Source of the DNA: Erythrophleum ivorense | Lineage: Eukaryota > Streptophyta > Magnoliopsida > Fabales > Fabaceae | Assembly: GCA_026724425.1 (NCBI GenBank) | Contig: JAIUCV010000003.1 | Location: forward strand, 64,409,088-64,473,087 | Direction of reading: 5' to 3' | Length of the DNA: 64,000 bases | In this document: positions 1-12,399 of the stretch, one piece after another | How the letters are laid out: the number at the start of each line of letters is the position of its first letter | Numbering within the stretch: position 1 is the stretch's first letter | The notes under the pieces: generated by a model | Database searches by the model: none | Told to the model about the DNA's origin: nothing | What the model saw: the letters and a program-made list of their open reading frames with translations, nothing else | Program-made: the position numbers and the translations under genes

Positions 1-2354
1 GTTTGATTTAATTGAGATAAAAGAGGCATAATTGGATAATTTAGAGTTAAAATTGAGTTTGAATTATGTCAAATTCCTATAATTATGCAATCTTGAAAAT
101 TTGCTTGAATGTATGGCCTAATTAGATAACTTGGCAAATGTGATGGAGTGTCGATGATGTGGTTATCAAATTGAATTTATTATGATTAAAGAATGTTATT
201 TACGTTGTGAAAATGAAATTAAAGCTAAGAAAAAAATGAATGACCTTAAATCTTATGCAAATCTTGGGATTTTACCCAAAAGTATAGTCTATATAAGTAC
301 GAGATATTTGTGTTGGGTACATGTGGATGAGGATATTATGTTAAATTAAATATGACGCAAGAATGTTAATTTAGTTGAGAATATAAAGCTAGAACCAATA
401 AGAAGTGTTACTCTAATTATGGTGTATACTTGAAAAATGATCAAAGAGGGAAGTTTGAGATAAACATGCTAATGGAAGGATTGAGCTAATGGGATACTAA
501 AAGTGTTTTGTTAGGCTAAGATGATGAATTTAGAAGGCTTAAAATTCATGAAAATCATTGTCAATTGAAAGTTCTATTTTTGGCCTAAGTGAAGTGCAAG
601 ATGAGCTACGTGTCATAGCATTTGTTTCTAATGAGATTTAACCTAGTTTGAGTATTGAAATTATGCATCTTGAGTTATGATATGATTGTATAAGAAGTTT
701 AGCAACTTGAGATAAAATTAAGGGTCTCCAAATATGAATAAAGGGAGCCTAGGGTAAGTAAATCGAGTAATGTTTTGAGGTAAATAATACCTTAGTTATT
801 CATATTCTTGTTTAACTTAATGTTTTAAGCAATTTGAATCATTGTGATGACTCATTGGGAACCTTGGCCAAGAAGTGTCCCTAGTAAGCAAAAGAAGTGA
901 AAGCTGTGTGACACTGAGTTTTGACTTTTCCTAAGGTAAAAATTCCTCCATTCTTTGCATGTCTGTTTATTACTTGGTGATTGGAATGCTTATATGAGAT
1001 GTATATTTTAAGATGCTTATATTTTTTTGTTGAGAGTTGGCTATGCATGTTATGTTTTATGTTCCATTATGGCTAGTTATGCTTTCTAGCATTAGATATT
1101 ATTAGAATGGGGAATTATGTCCAGTAGCTCCTTCTAAACCCCTTTAAGAGCATGTTTTTGGTTGATGGCCGTTGATTGAGTTATGTTTTATGCCAACTAT
1201 AAAAATTCCATAATGTATGCTTATATATGCTTGTATTCCTCTTGTTTAAGTGACAATATGTATATATTGAATGTGGAATTTGCTACAAGATTTCCTTAAA
1301 CCTCACCTTTTTATCTATTAACTAACCTATGTCAGGTGATAGCAATAGTAAGGATAAAAGGAAGAAAGTTGCCTCATGATGAGCTGAGACCATTAGGAGT
1401 TAATTTTTATATATATATATATATATAAAACTTGATTTTGGTGTAATTATATGTAATATACCTTGATGGATCTTAGATTGAGATTTAGTGCTAATTTGTA
1501 GTATTATAAAATGTAAGAATATATAAATGATTAGAATGGAACAAATGTTGTTGTAGTTGCTTTATGTGCTCTTAATTTGACATAAGCATGCATTTTAGTT
1601 GTAATGCATGCATATACTAAACTAGATAGCCTAAGGCATTTGAATTATGTTATTATGAGAGTTTGAAATTTAGTAAGCTTTAATCTCTATTTTTATGTCA
1701 AGGTTAAGAGTAACCTATAGCAAGTGGATGGTTATTTTAATTCTTCATATTTCCTTTTAAGGCAAGTTTTGGGTTGTGTGATGTGAAAATGAGGCACAAA
1801 GGGACTAACTACTAATTGAGCTCTCAAGTGCATTGGTTATGATACATTTGAGTTCTTGAAATTAAAGTAAGGTCAATTGATATTTGATGTTAGCAAGAAA
1901 CTAATCATGTACCTAATTGTGATATTGGCTGATTATACTGGGCCATTTTTGAGTGGTTTTAGAAGTTGATTTTATGAGCAAAGTTATGTGAATAAACTTT
2001 ATATTATGACTAAGCTATGCACGAAAGATGTAGCTTATCTTATTGTTACCATAATTAATTATGTATTGAGGAAGAGGTATGTTGGAAAATGCTTAAAACC
2101 TATAATTGTCCATTTTGCCAAGTGTGATTAAGAGAAAATGGGTTATGGTATAAGGCTAGTAAGTTTGGTCTCATAAGTTTCATGATGGCCGAATTAGCAA
2201 AATGCTGTCATGTAATGATAAATGATAAATTGAAATTTTATAGGTAATCTGTGCAAAAAGTAAAGAGAAAGTTTTAAATTTATTTCCCTTTTTTATTGAC
2301 TTGAACTAGGACTTATGTTAATAAGGGAGAAAATAGTAAATAAATACTTAGTAA
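1..2354. other. AT-rich intergenic sequence, no gene seen
   Basis: I see no convincing reading frame or RNA gene here. Stop codons are frequent in all frames, and a short TA microsatellite lies near 1410-1428. The texture (unstructured, T-rich, scattered ATG and TAG) resembles decayed LTR-retrotransposon leader or LTR sequence, but no terminal repeats, primer site or domain could be assigned. Confidence 0.5.
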
Positions 2355-2650
2355 AGTAAGTGTTGACACCTCTAGACTCTAGGTTTCCAATAATCTTAGT
2401 CCAAGTTGATTTTTGTTCAATTTTTCTTACATATACACCTTATAAAGGGAGCAAAATATAAGTAATTCGTAATTTAACTATAATTACGCCAAAGTTTGTC
2501 ACTTATGGTATAAAAGCTTATGTATAGAGCTATATATCTTATTTATACACACATTTTCTATAGTTAGCCATAATTACTATAAAATTAGAACACTAAACAC
2601 CTATTTCTTGGCAAAAATATGCAAAATAATATGAAAGATTAAGAGTTGAC
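2355..2650 (-). mobile_element. Truncated LTR fragment of the family-2 Athila-type element
   Basis: About 300 bases match, in order, the last 280 bases of the family-2 LTR at 36450-36726. Shared pieces are a 'tgactctaggtt' block, a 'ggtataaaa' block, a 'tagttagccata' block, 'taccataaaattagag' (one base changed here) and 'ttggcaaaaatatgcaaa'. It ends in 'gagttgaca', the counterpart of the LTR terminus 'gaattaaca'. Only the 5' end of the LTR (minus orientation) is present. The rest of the element is missing, so this is a broken relic. Confidence 0.6.
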
Positions 2651-2756
2651 AAAGATGTAGTAAGATCACTACTAGTAGGACCATTCTTGCTATTCTTGAT
2701 ATTCTTCAAGCAAGGTTTAACATAATGTTTTCAACCTTTGCAATTCACTTGAACCA

Positions 2757-3420
2757 TCATTTCCATGCATTAGAGGGAAAAAAGTAATTCGACAATATCA
2801 TTTTATATCTAAGGCCCAGAACAACCTTTATTGCCATCACTCCATTTATCAAACCCCAATACTTGTCAAACTTGGAAATGATCATAGTAGTCATATGTCG
2901 GATGGTGTCACTAGAACAAGTAAGCCACTTTTTCAAAGACAATCTAATCTCACAAACTTTTGGGAAATAAATATTTGATGTTGGATGTTGAGTAACTGAA
3001 AATAGCTTAGTTACACTAAAAAATAATTCCAATTTATCATAAATATCACTGGCCATTTTCTAGTCTTCTTTATTTGGCAAACATTTATATTGAGAATCAT
3101 GCTATTTTAAATGTTTGAATACATCTTAGGATGGTAATGCAGAAGCAAGCATTAAATAATTAAGTAGAGGTCCATCTAGTTCTACAATCAAGTGCAAGCA
3201 TCTTTGAATAAGTCTTGTTCAATAGACATAAGTATCTTCAAAATTCTCTCCCATCTTTGGAGTTGCAACCCAAAAAGCAACACTTTCCGTAATCTTTTCA
3301 ATACTAACACATATTGTTGACAACCCATTTTTCACTATCAAATATAAAATATGAGCACAACAACCACTATGAGGATGTATATATTTTATGACAAAAAGTT
3401 GCAATAGATGGTGACAAATC
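2757..3420 (-). pseudogene. hAT-family transposase fragment (RICESLEEPER / zinc-finger BED type), broken
   Basis: Two minus-strand reading frames carry consecutive pieces of a plant hAT transposase. The upstream piece (3219-3404) contains CCAHILYLIV followed by 'GLSTICVSIEKI', the segment just before the RNase-H-like catalytic core. The downstream piece (2757-3056) contains 'TQHPTSNIYF' and 'KFDKYWG', then 'VLGLRYK', matching the conserved 'FDKYW ... LDPRYK' region of the hAT-like domain. The link between them (3057-3218) is disrupted by stops and shifts. The BED zinc finger at the N terminus and the C-terminal dimerisation domain are absent, so no active protein is expected. The family call rests on memory of the domain and is fairly secure. 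The neighbouring LTR fragment suggests a repeat graveyard. Confidence 0.75.
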
Positions 3421-3479
3421 TAATTATTTAATAATTAAAAAAAGGAAATGATAAGGGATAGATTTATGGTTGGGCAATC

Positions 3480-4990
3480 TAACCATAACTCTATTGCCAC
3501 AAATGGTGACAAAAAAATGGTTGGATTGATATTTTGTATTTTGATAGAAAGGGCATTCTTTCGTTTTGAAATCCGACTAATATTCATTACTTGAAGTGCT
3601 CTTTCATGCATTCATTGAAAAGGGCAATCGCTTCAAATTTTAGCAACTAAAAACATTAGTTTATTTTGATATGAATAATAAAAAATAATATTTTGACCTA
3701 GATATTTTGGCATGCCCTTAATAACCAACAAATGGCAAGTGCTCATGGCGACAAAACTATTGTTTAGCAACTTAACCATTGTTTTATCACCAAAGAGATA
3801 AAAAAATTATAAAAAATTAATTTATATAATCATAAAAAATACTATATAAAAATAGTTATTAATAATATTAATTATTACCTTAGACAAATACCAAATATAT
3901 ATAATTTTTAAATATAATATATTAACAAAGAATATATTATAAATATAATAATATATTATAAATTTTGATCTAATTTAGAGTATAATTATATAAATTATAT
4001 TATAATTTATATGAATGATATTTATTATTAAATATAAAAAATAGTTAAACGTTACCTAAGGCGATCCAAACCTAAGGCGATCCAACCATTATTCTATTGC
4101 CATTATTGTGATAAAAAATTTATAAAAAAATAATTTATATGATGAAAAAATATTATATAAAAAATAAATATAAGTAATATTAATTTTTCATTTAGATAAA
4201 TAAAATATATATAATTTTTAAATATAATATACAACAAAGAATATATTACAAATATATCATAAATATATTTTAAATTTTGATTTAATTTAGAGTATAATTA
4301 TATAAATTATATTATAACTTATATTAGTGATATTTATTATCATATAAAAAAATAATTAAAGAAGTTAATATGGTCACTGAAGGTGATAGAACAATGGTTG
4401 GATTCTGTCGCCTTAGGTATAAAAATAATATTTAAATGAATATTATTATAATTGAAAAATTACATAAAAATATATAAATATTATTAATTAAAATATTCAA
4501 ATATTATTAATTATTATAATGTAGATAAATATATGTAATATTAATTAATTATATTATAATTACATAAATTATATTATAACTTATATATATATATATATAT
4601 TATATTATAATTTATATTAATGATATTTATTATCAAATAGAAAAAAGTAAATATTATATAACAACAAAGATAAGTAATATTAATTTTTAATTTAGATAAA
4701 TTACAAATATATATAATATTTATAATAAATATTGTACAAATAATATATTATAAATAAATCATAAATATATTATAAATTCTGATTTAATTTAGAGTATAAT
4801 TATATAAATTATATTATATTTTATATTAATGATATTTATTATTAAGTAAAAAAAATAGTCAAAGAACCTAATATTATCACCTAAAGTGATAGAATAATAG
4901 TTGGATAGTATTTAAACATTATTTTGTCGCCATTCAAAATATTGCATAAAAATATATAAATATTATTAATTAAAATATTCAAATATTATT
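3480..4990. repeat. Degenerate AT-rich tandem repeat with a repeated 'gtcgcc' motif
   Basis: A block of roughly 300-500 bases recurs three times. The marker 'tttagagtataattata' occurs near 3975, 4288 and 4790, each time followed by 'taaattatattata' and 'gatatttattat'. Each unit is flanked by short GC-containing patches such as 'ctaaggcgatccaa', 'attctgtcgcctta' and 'ttttgtcgccatt', which appear in both orientations. The patches look like decayed subterminal repeats of a non-autonomous DNA transposon, but no clean terminal inverted repeat was defined. Confidence 0.55.
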
Positions 4991-4999
4991 CGTTATTAT

Positions 5000-6785
5000 A
5001 ATTTTATAATTTTAATAAAAAATATATGTAAATATTATAATTTAAATTTGTTGTACTCTTTAATTTTAAAGACTAAATTTTAGAGATTCTTGAAAAATTA
5101 ATCCTTTCACTCATGTAGTTTTCAGTTTTCAATTTTTTTTTTGTTTGTGGGGGCAAAACTAGATGGTTGTCACCGATAAGTAAATAGGCAGCAGCCTCAC
5201 CATTTCTCTTTTCCACTCCTTTATCTTTTCTTTTGTCTTTTTTCAGCGAATGAATTTTTCATTGTCGGTCTTTTATAGGAGATCTGAGAGAAATCTTTTG
5301 ATTTGTCATCTTTCTTGACAGATTTAAAATAATTTTACTCCTTCGTTCTATCTTTCTTAATATATCGAAAAGTTTTCCGATCTCACATTCTGTAGTATTT
5401 TTATTCTCATTTAATCTATTTTTTTTTTATAATTTTTTTATTTGGTCTAAAAATTTTATGTACTTTTAGAAGTTATTAAATTTGATACATCAAGTAAATA
5501 TACGTGATTGTCTCATTAACTAATAATGGTGATATTTTTCATACAAAAGATATAATTCAAAGGATTAATACAATTTTTTTATCCGTCTTTTAATTTTTAA
5601 AGATAATAAATATGTAATTATTATTATTGAATTTAAAATTTTTATAATTGTTGTAGTGTGGTTGGATTTTTCATATAAAATTTTATGTTCATAAAAATCA
5701 TTTTGATTACAGGGAGAATCACAAATAAGGATTCAAACCTAAAAAATATTATCCTACAAGATCTGTTATAATTGTTTTAAGATAGTTTGTCATTAATTTT
5801 AATTAAAATTAAGAGTAATAAATGATAACAGATTCTGCAAAATAATATTTTTTAAGTTTGGGTCTATTTTTATAATTCTCCCTTAATTATAGTAAGATGA
5901 TGTCACTTCTTGTTATATTAGGAATGCCACATGATGTTGAGGCATCTAACAGGTCATTCGTCCATCCTACACGCAGTCCCATCTCCATAGGGTCGTGGTA
6001 AAGTCCTAGGTGAAAAGGTGGAGATGCACAAGACACATTAGTTGAACGGGTTAGAGGTAGTAGAAACCCTAAACTCCAGGAGGATGTTAGAGGGGAGGAA
6101 ATGATCCCCATCCTTATTCTTGATTTTTGCCTACAAAATAGTTGTTCTATTACAAAGACTACATGAAGTTATTGAGTTTCTAGTAGACTCAGTGCATATT
6201 TGGATACACATTCAGAAAGTTAAAAATCATGTTTGGCTAACCAGGGTGTATAGAAATAACAATTTATTGTTTTGTTTGAAATATGATTTGGAAGAGGAAA
6301 ACGTCTATCAAACACAGCATTAATAGCTAAGCAACAGCGTGAACAACCACATGAGGGGGCAGCTCGATCTGAGACCATTGGATACTATGGTAGAAGACTT
6401 ATTGAGCTAACATTATTTAACTTTTATTTTCATCCAAGAAACAAAATAATTGGGGGGCTTCGTTAGTCAATGAGAGGTCAATGATTTAAAACTAACAATG
6501 TCTTCTCTCATACGTAACAAGAATATGCATTGTGCTTTATTGGGATTTTTCCTGGTGCCTTGTAAAGAGACGACAGTGCATAATGGTGGACACCGCAGTT
6601 GCATAAAGAGAACATGACTTCCACCTATCGCATATTCTAGTGGGAAATTTTTTAAAAAGCTCTGTTTTTGTTTCTTTGTTTTAAATTTAAGAGGCCATTC
6701 TTGACCGTGGCTAGGCCTGAGATGGACCTACAAAACTGATACGTTAACCTATCATTGTGAGAGATAAAATGCGTGTGAGGAAACT

Positions 6786-6820
<35 letters not shown>

Positions 6821-8379
6821 CTATCAAGAAATTGAAGAGCTATTAACAGCTTGTTTGATTGCACGGGAGAAAAGGAAAAGAAATAGAAAGTTTGGTAAAA
6901 TTTTATTTTTATTTTTATAATTACTATTTAATATTATTTAATAATTATTATTTAATTATTAAAAATAAAAATATTATAGATATTTTTTATATCTAAAATT
7001 ACTTTTTTTTTTAATTTTTAATATTTTACGTACCAAACAAGTTATAAATATGAAATGGAGAGAGAGTATAAAAAAAGAGACATGACAAAGGGTAAACTTA
7101 AATTGGAGAGAGGAAAGTGATGAAGATAGATAAAAAAGTTATAAAGTATTATTTGGTATATAAAATCTTAAATATAAAAGTAAAAAAAAATATATATATA
7201 TATATAAAATAAATAAAATATAATTCTTTCATCTTTATTTTAAAAAATTAATTATAGACGATAAATACTATTAAATTATACTAATAAGAGCATATATAAT
7301 ATATATTGCATAAACTTTTTTAATTTTTTCCTATTTTTGTTTGGTTATCAAACAAATTGTAAGTGTTAATCAAAATTAAAGAGAGAGAGAGAGAGAGAGG
7401 ATAAACTTAAATTGGAGAGAAATAAAAGCTATTAAGTGTCAATTTTTTTTTTGGTTTAAAATGTATATAATTTCACTCTAAACTTCATGTACTTTGGATC
7501 ACTTGCACATAATTTCTCTAACCTTTCAAAGTTTAAAATAATCCCTCTGACCTTTCATTTTTTGGCTAGCAACTCCCTACCATGATTATTTCCATTATCT
7601 CATTAATGAAAGTTGCCTCATCACATTAAAGAAGAGCACACGACATTCGACATTTTCTCACAGCCAAAATACAAGCTTCACTCAAGGCCAAGAATGTCAT
7701 TTTCCCATTATACGGAACACACAGCATCACCTTTATTCTTAAGGCTAATTGGCTCAATATTGCAAAAAAAAAAAAAAGCACCATAAGCTAGGTGTTCCAT
7801 CAAGTTGCTTAACCAGTGAAGCTTGGACTGGCTTAGTGGTAAAATATGAAAAATTTTAGGAACCTAAATAAAAGAAAATCTTATTTTAAGAGATATTATA
7901 TAATTTTAATTAAAAATTTTTAAATACATTTTACAAATTGTAAATTGTTAGGAGGGTTACAATTCTTTATAATTATGATTATCATATACAAATAAGAGAA
8001 AATAAAATAAAAAATATCTATTTTTGAATTTGAAAGCAAAAGGTTTGAATTTAAAATAGTAAACAACTTTTTTTTTAGAAGAAAATAGTTAGAGAACCCA
8101 CCTTTGACAGCTTCATTGCATTAATTTTTTAAAAAAATCCAAAATAAAAGAATTGCTTCAATTAGATTATTAAATTTTAAATTATCATATTTTAAATTTT
8201 TAATATTTATATTTGTATTTTTTTTTTCTATGTCCTCCTTTAAACTCATATATTTTTTAATATTTATTGTGTAAACTTCAAAAAACATATATTAAAATGA
8301 ATAGTTATATGTCTAAAATAATTAAATATAAAAAAATATAAAATATAAAATATTTATTTTTTTTAAAAATTAACCTGTT
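5000..8379. other. Intergenic sequence with GA microsatellites, no supported gene
   Basis: Long A- and T-rich runs dominate. Two (GA)n microsatellites are present, near 6791-6818 and 7380-7399, both embedded in similar 'gggtaaacttaaattggagag' type context (7087-7110 and 7398-7420), which suggests a local duplication. A slightly GC-richer patch at 5887-6330 has open frames on both strands but no recognisable domain. 7440-7760 has the repetitive 'ctctgacctttc' character typical of MULE-like MITE arms. Nothing here can be assigned to a gene. Confidence 0.5.
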
Positions 8380-8705
8380 TTGGGTCATGGGCCCGGGCAT
8401 AGCCCAACCACAACCGGGCCATGCGAGGAACCGGACCATACTTCGGACGAAACGCGATACCCGACCCAGCCCGACGTTCTTTGCTGCCCTCAAGCACTGG
8501 GTATGCAGAAAGAAGCACTGGGTCATCGTTCATTTTACATCTCGGGGTTCTCTTCGGCATCCCCTCCTCGTTTCGGCGTCCTCCACATCCCAATCGAAGT
8601 CTCACACCTTCACTCTCCTTTCTCCATTTTTGCGACTTTGACCTTTTGTCCTCCAACTTCCCAAACAGTATACCATACGTCCTAAAACACACAAAAGAAC
8701 CAACT
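8380..8705. other. GC-rich flank of the pseudogene
   Basis: This segment is abruptly GC-rich (for example 'gggcccgggcatagccc' at 8389-8405, partly palindromic) after kilobases of AT-rich DNA. It lies immediately 3' of the minus-strand pseudogene. Overlapping open frames on both strands are a by-product of the GC content. It may be the 3' region of the pseudogene or the promoter/5' leader of another captured gene. No domain is seen. Confidence 0.4.
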
Positions 8706-9427
8706 TCAAATCAAAGCGCCGTCGTCGAAGCAATCGTGCTTGCCATTGACGACCTCCTTGAGATGGAACCCTTCACTCTCGAATGGCTTCTTCGAGAGAG
8801 AAAGGTGAACTCCTGGATTGTGATGGGTGCAGGAGGCGTTGTTCAAGAGGGAATTGTTCACACACTATACATTGCTGTTCAGGAACGCAGCCATTGGATA
8901 CGAAGATTTTGTTCCTCCTTTGTTGCTTTTCTTCTCCTTATTCACATTCCCTTCATCACTGCTTAAGCTCCCTGATTTGCCATTTTCGGTTTTGATTTTC
9001 GAATTCCCCTTCTTGTGAAGATAATTGGGTTTGTCTCCAAATTCATGTTTCTCCAGGGATAGGACCAACTCCGTGTAAGATCCTCTGTTTTCACCTGCAC
9101 TAGTTAAAAGTTTCATTCTAGAATCCTCAGAATCTGAAAGCTTTTTGTGATCACCTTTCTGTTTCTCATTATAGCTCTTTTGGGTTTCCCCTGAATTGCC
9201 ATTGAGCCATTGCTTGAGCTTTTTAATGGTCTTCTGAACTTTCACGTTCTTGGACTCTGCTTCCATTGGGATCTTAGGCTCAATCTCAGAGTCAGCCTTC
9301 AACTGTGAAGGTGGAAGTGTCAGAGGAGAAGGCGGTGGTGTGGTGGTTTGGGCTTCGGTGTCTGCATTGGGGCTTGAACCACCGGCTTCGTAGAGGGACA
9401 CCCACGAGCCGTGTTCTCAGATTCCAT
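8706..9427 (-). pseudogene. Broken single-exon plant gene of unrecognised family
   Basis: Read on the minus strand, an ATG at 9425-9427 opens MESENTARGCPSTK, then a proline-rich stretch. Around 9340-9350 the coding signal moves into another frame (visible there as 'TTTPPPSPLTLPPSQ'), continues through a lysine/serine-rich middle ('KVQKTIKKLKQWLNG'), and meets a TAG at 8865-8867. The same frame stays open and protein-like beyond that stop ('CTHHNPGVHLSLSKKP') down to a TGA at 8706-8708. The uninterrupted part alone is 178 codons. One frameshift plus one stop, with coding character on both sides, indicates a recent pseudogene or a sequencing error pair rather than noise. Composition is clearly GC-richer than the surroundings. 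The C-terminal motif reminds me of an uncharacterised plant protein group, but I cannot name it. Confidence 0.6.
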
Positions 9428-9899
9428 GCACTCTTTTTCAATCTGGCAATTTCTGTTAATAAGATAATAGAAATTGGAACGATAGGAGGTTGTTAGTTAA
9501 AAAAAAAAAAAAATTTAGGAAATTTATTTTAAATTTTGAAAGGTAAAATAAGTTATATACAACCTACCTAAAATTTAAAAAAATTATGTCCATTTTAAAT
9601 TTTTTTAATCAAGAGCTATTAAGTATAAGTCACTTAAATTGGAGAGAAGAGCCATTAAGTTTCAATCACAAATGTGTAATTTACCCAAAAAGTAGGATGA
9701 TGTATCTTTCTATGGACGACCTTCCAAAAGAAACACCTGACTTGTTATCGGATATCAACGAGGAAATTATTATCGGGACCCTACAGAAAATAATCACTGC
9801 AAAGACTAAAAGTATAATTATAAGTTGGAAAACAAAATCAAATTAATGGATAATTTTAAATTTTTACAACGAACTAAAACAGATTAAAATATTATACAT
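9428..9899. other. Short intergenic stretch
   Basis: Mostly AT-rich with a 13-base A run near 9500. A plus-strand open frame of 86 codons (9586-9846) has no recognisable motif and is not supported as a gene. Confidence 0.4.
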
Positions 9900-11040
9900 A
9901 AGACGACATAGCGAGATCATTCAAATAATAATTAATCTTAAAATTTTTTTGGATAGTTCAATTAAATAAAATAGCTCTCTTTTCTTTTAGCTTAAATAAT
10001 GTAACAAGTATTAAATCAAGATATATGTTACTACAAAACTTATTAGGTTCAGTACCAAAAAAAAAAAATTGAATGATCCAACTAAATAAAATATTTGCTC
10101 TTAACTTTACTTATATAGTATTATAAGTATTATAAGTATTGAGTTAGAATATGCAGTATTACAAAACTTATTTGATCATACAAAGATTACATCATTATCG
10201 TTTGGGTAGTATACTAATACCGAAAGAATCTTTGACCTAATGAAATAAAATACCCTCTGTTTCTCTTACTTACATAAGATAATGAGTATTAAACCAAAAT
10301 ATACATTCCTACAAAACCCATTTAGTTTCTTAAAAATGGCTTCAGTATTGTTTGAGATAATAAACTAATACAAAAAAAAACCCAATTAAATAAAATACTT
10401 TCTTCTTAACTTTACTTATTTAATATAACAAGTATTAAATATCTCAGAACCAATTTGATTGTTTAAAGATTACATTAATATCATTTGGGTTGTAGAGTAG
10501 TATTAAAAAAAAATATTTCAGTGATCCAATTAAAAAGTTACTTTCTTTTAACCTTATTTATATAATAGAACAAGTAATAAAACTAGAATATGCATTATCA
10601 CAAAGCTTGTTTGCTCATTTAAAGATTATATCAATATCATTTATGTTTATAAACTAATACCCAATTTTTTTTTGACTGGTTCAATTAAACTAAAATATGT
10701 ATTACCATGAAACTCATTTAATCCTTTAAGTGACCCAATTACATAAACTAATCTTCGAGAGACCAAATAAATTTTGTAGTAATACATATTTTCATTTTAA
10801 TATTTGTTATATTATGTGAGTAAGAAGAGAATATTTTATTTAATTGTATCACTTAAAGATTTTTTTTTGGTGTTAGTTTATTACCCAAATAGGTTTTGCA
10901 GTAATGTATATTTTAGTTTAATATCTATTATATTATTTAAATAAAAAGAAAAAAATACATTTCATTTAATTGAGTCACTCACAGATTATTTTAATATCAA
11001 TTTACAATCTAAATGATACTTGTGTGATATTTAAATGACT
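9900..11040. repeat. Array of ~150-bp degenerate repeats with an inverted arm (foldback-like)
   Basis: A unit containing 'aaagattacatcaatatcatttggg', 'actaatac', 'gatccaattaaataaaata', 'cttaactttacttat' and 'caagtattaaa' recurs from about 9930 to 10720. Its markers fall near 10184, 10340, 10468 and 10623. From about 10760 to 11030 the same unit appears reverse-complemented ('gtagtaatacatatttt', 'tattttatttaattg'). Direct units followed by inverted units give a foldback structure, as in Foldback or MULE-like non-autonomous elements. No open reading frame is associated. Confidence 0.65.
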
Positions 11041-11239
11041 AATAAGAGACTAAAATTTATGAAATAAAAATAATAAATTGGTTCACATCCAGAGTAGGTA
11101 GAAATCAACCTTGTCTCTCCTACACATTTTATCGAACACCTTCCTAGCATCCTTGATAACCCCTCCAACCTGCATACATATGCATGAATTTGATACGTAG
11201 AACTCAAATTGCAAAAGAGGACTACGATGGAATCCATAT

Positions 11240-11617
11240 TGTTGGAATGTATAGGCTACCTATGATGGGTTGACCCATAACCCAATAACTCAAGTTTAGA
11301 TTAATTAATTAATTGATTTTTTATTTAAATAATTTTATTTGAATTTAAAAAGAGCGTCAGTTTTTTGGGTGCAAGTTAAAAAAAAAAACAATATATGTTT
11401 AAACTACTCTCTCCTTGAAGAAAAAGATTGAGATAGAACAAAACACAAAAGAGACAAAAGAGTTTACCTTGTACAATTTCTACACTACCATCCAAACTAT
11501 GGTAAATTTGTTGTGAGCAAGTATTGCGATTCCTCTAATGATCATAGTCCAAATTGCGTGGGATAAAGATTTTGAGAAGGTCCTTTTGCTACATAGGGAA
11601 GTATTGGAAACCCTTCG
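11240..11617 (+). repeat. 5' LTR of the Copia element
   Basis: Starts TGTTGGAATG and ends about 'aaacccttcg', where the paired LTR has 'aaacccttca', so the terminal CA has mutated to CG. It is somewhat longer than its partner because of extra sequence near 11520-11600. Confidence 0.8.
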
Positions 11618-12399
11618 TTGGTAGTAGAGTTAGGTTGGCTCCAATTTGCTAGTCTTGTGTATTATATGTGTTTGATTCATGACTTAAATTTTTGAATTTG
11701 CAACCAAAATTGTTAGAAAAAACACATGCTTATGTATGGACCTAAGATACCCTTTAATGGTAAAATATGATAGAGACTATCTTAGGTCAGAATTTCATAT
11801 TCTAAGAAGCCTATGTTGAGAGGGATGTGTAGTTAACATTTGAAATAAATCATATAATCTAATAATAAGATATCACAACTTTAAGATTCAAATAAAACAT
11901 GTCCAAACAACCCTTTTTGAGGGCTAGAGTTCTCACAACAAACAATCAATTGGTGCAAACTAAGATCATGGGATTAACTAATTGATAATTATAAACAAAT
12001 CATAAGCCATATTTAAGCATCTTAAGATCATGGGATCAACTACTTATGTCCATAATACTTCCTATGAGTATGAGAATTAGGTTCAAGGGATAAGAAATAT
12101 ATCTTTATTAGAGACTTAGAACAATCAAAGGCTTATGTTTTTCATTGGTAAAAAGTATAATTGAATTTGAGTTAAGAGATATTACATTTTTTAAAGAATG
12201 AATTTCATAATGGGGGAAAGAGATTGGTAGAGCTACATCTTTTTATGAGACACATGATTAAGATAAAGAGGAGTAAGTAATTATACCTCAAATTGTCGAT
12301 CTAAGTTGGAGTTTAGTGCAAGATGAGAATGTTATACAAATAACTCCACTACTCATAAGTAACCAAGACATTGTGCCTAAACATTAGTTTGAGATTGAA

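Noticed and set aside
5887..6323. Open frames on both strands in a slightly GC-richer patch
   Set aside because: No recognisable motif, no splice context, and overlapping frames on opposite strands suggest chance.
8421..8966. 181-codon plus-strand open frame across the GC-rich island
   Set aside because: It runs antisense to the better supported minus-strand pseudogene and has low-complexity, non-protein-like composition.
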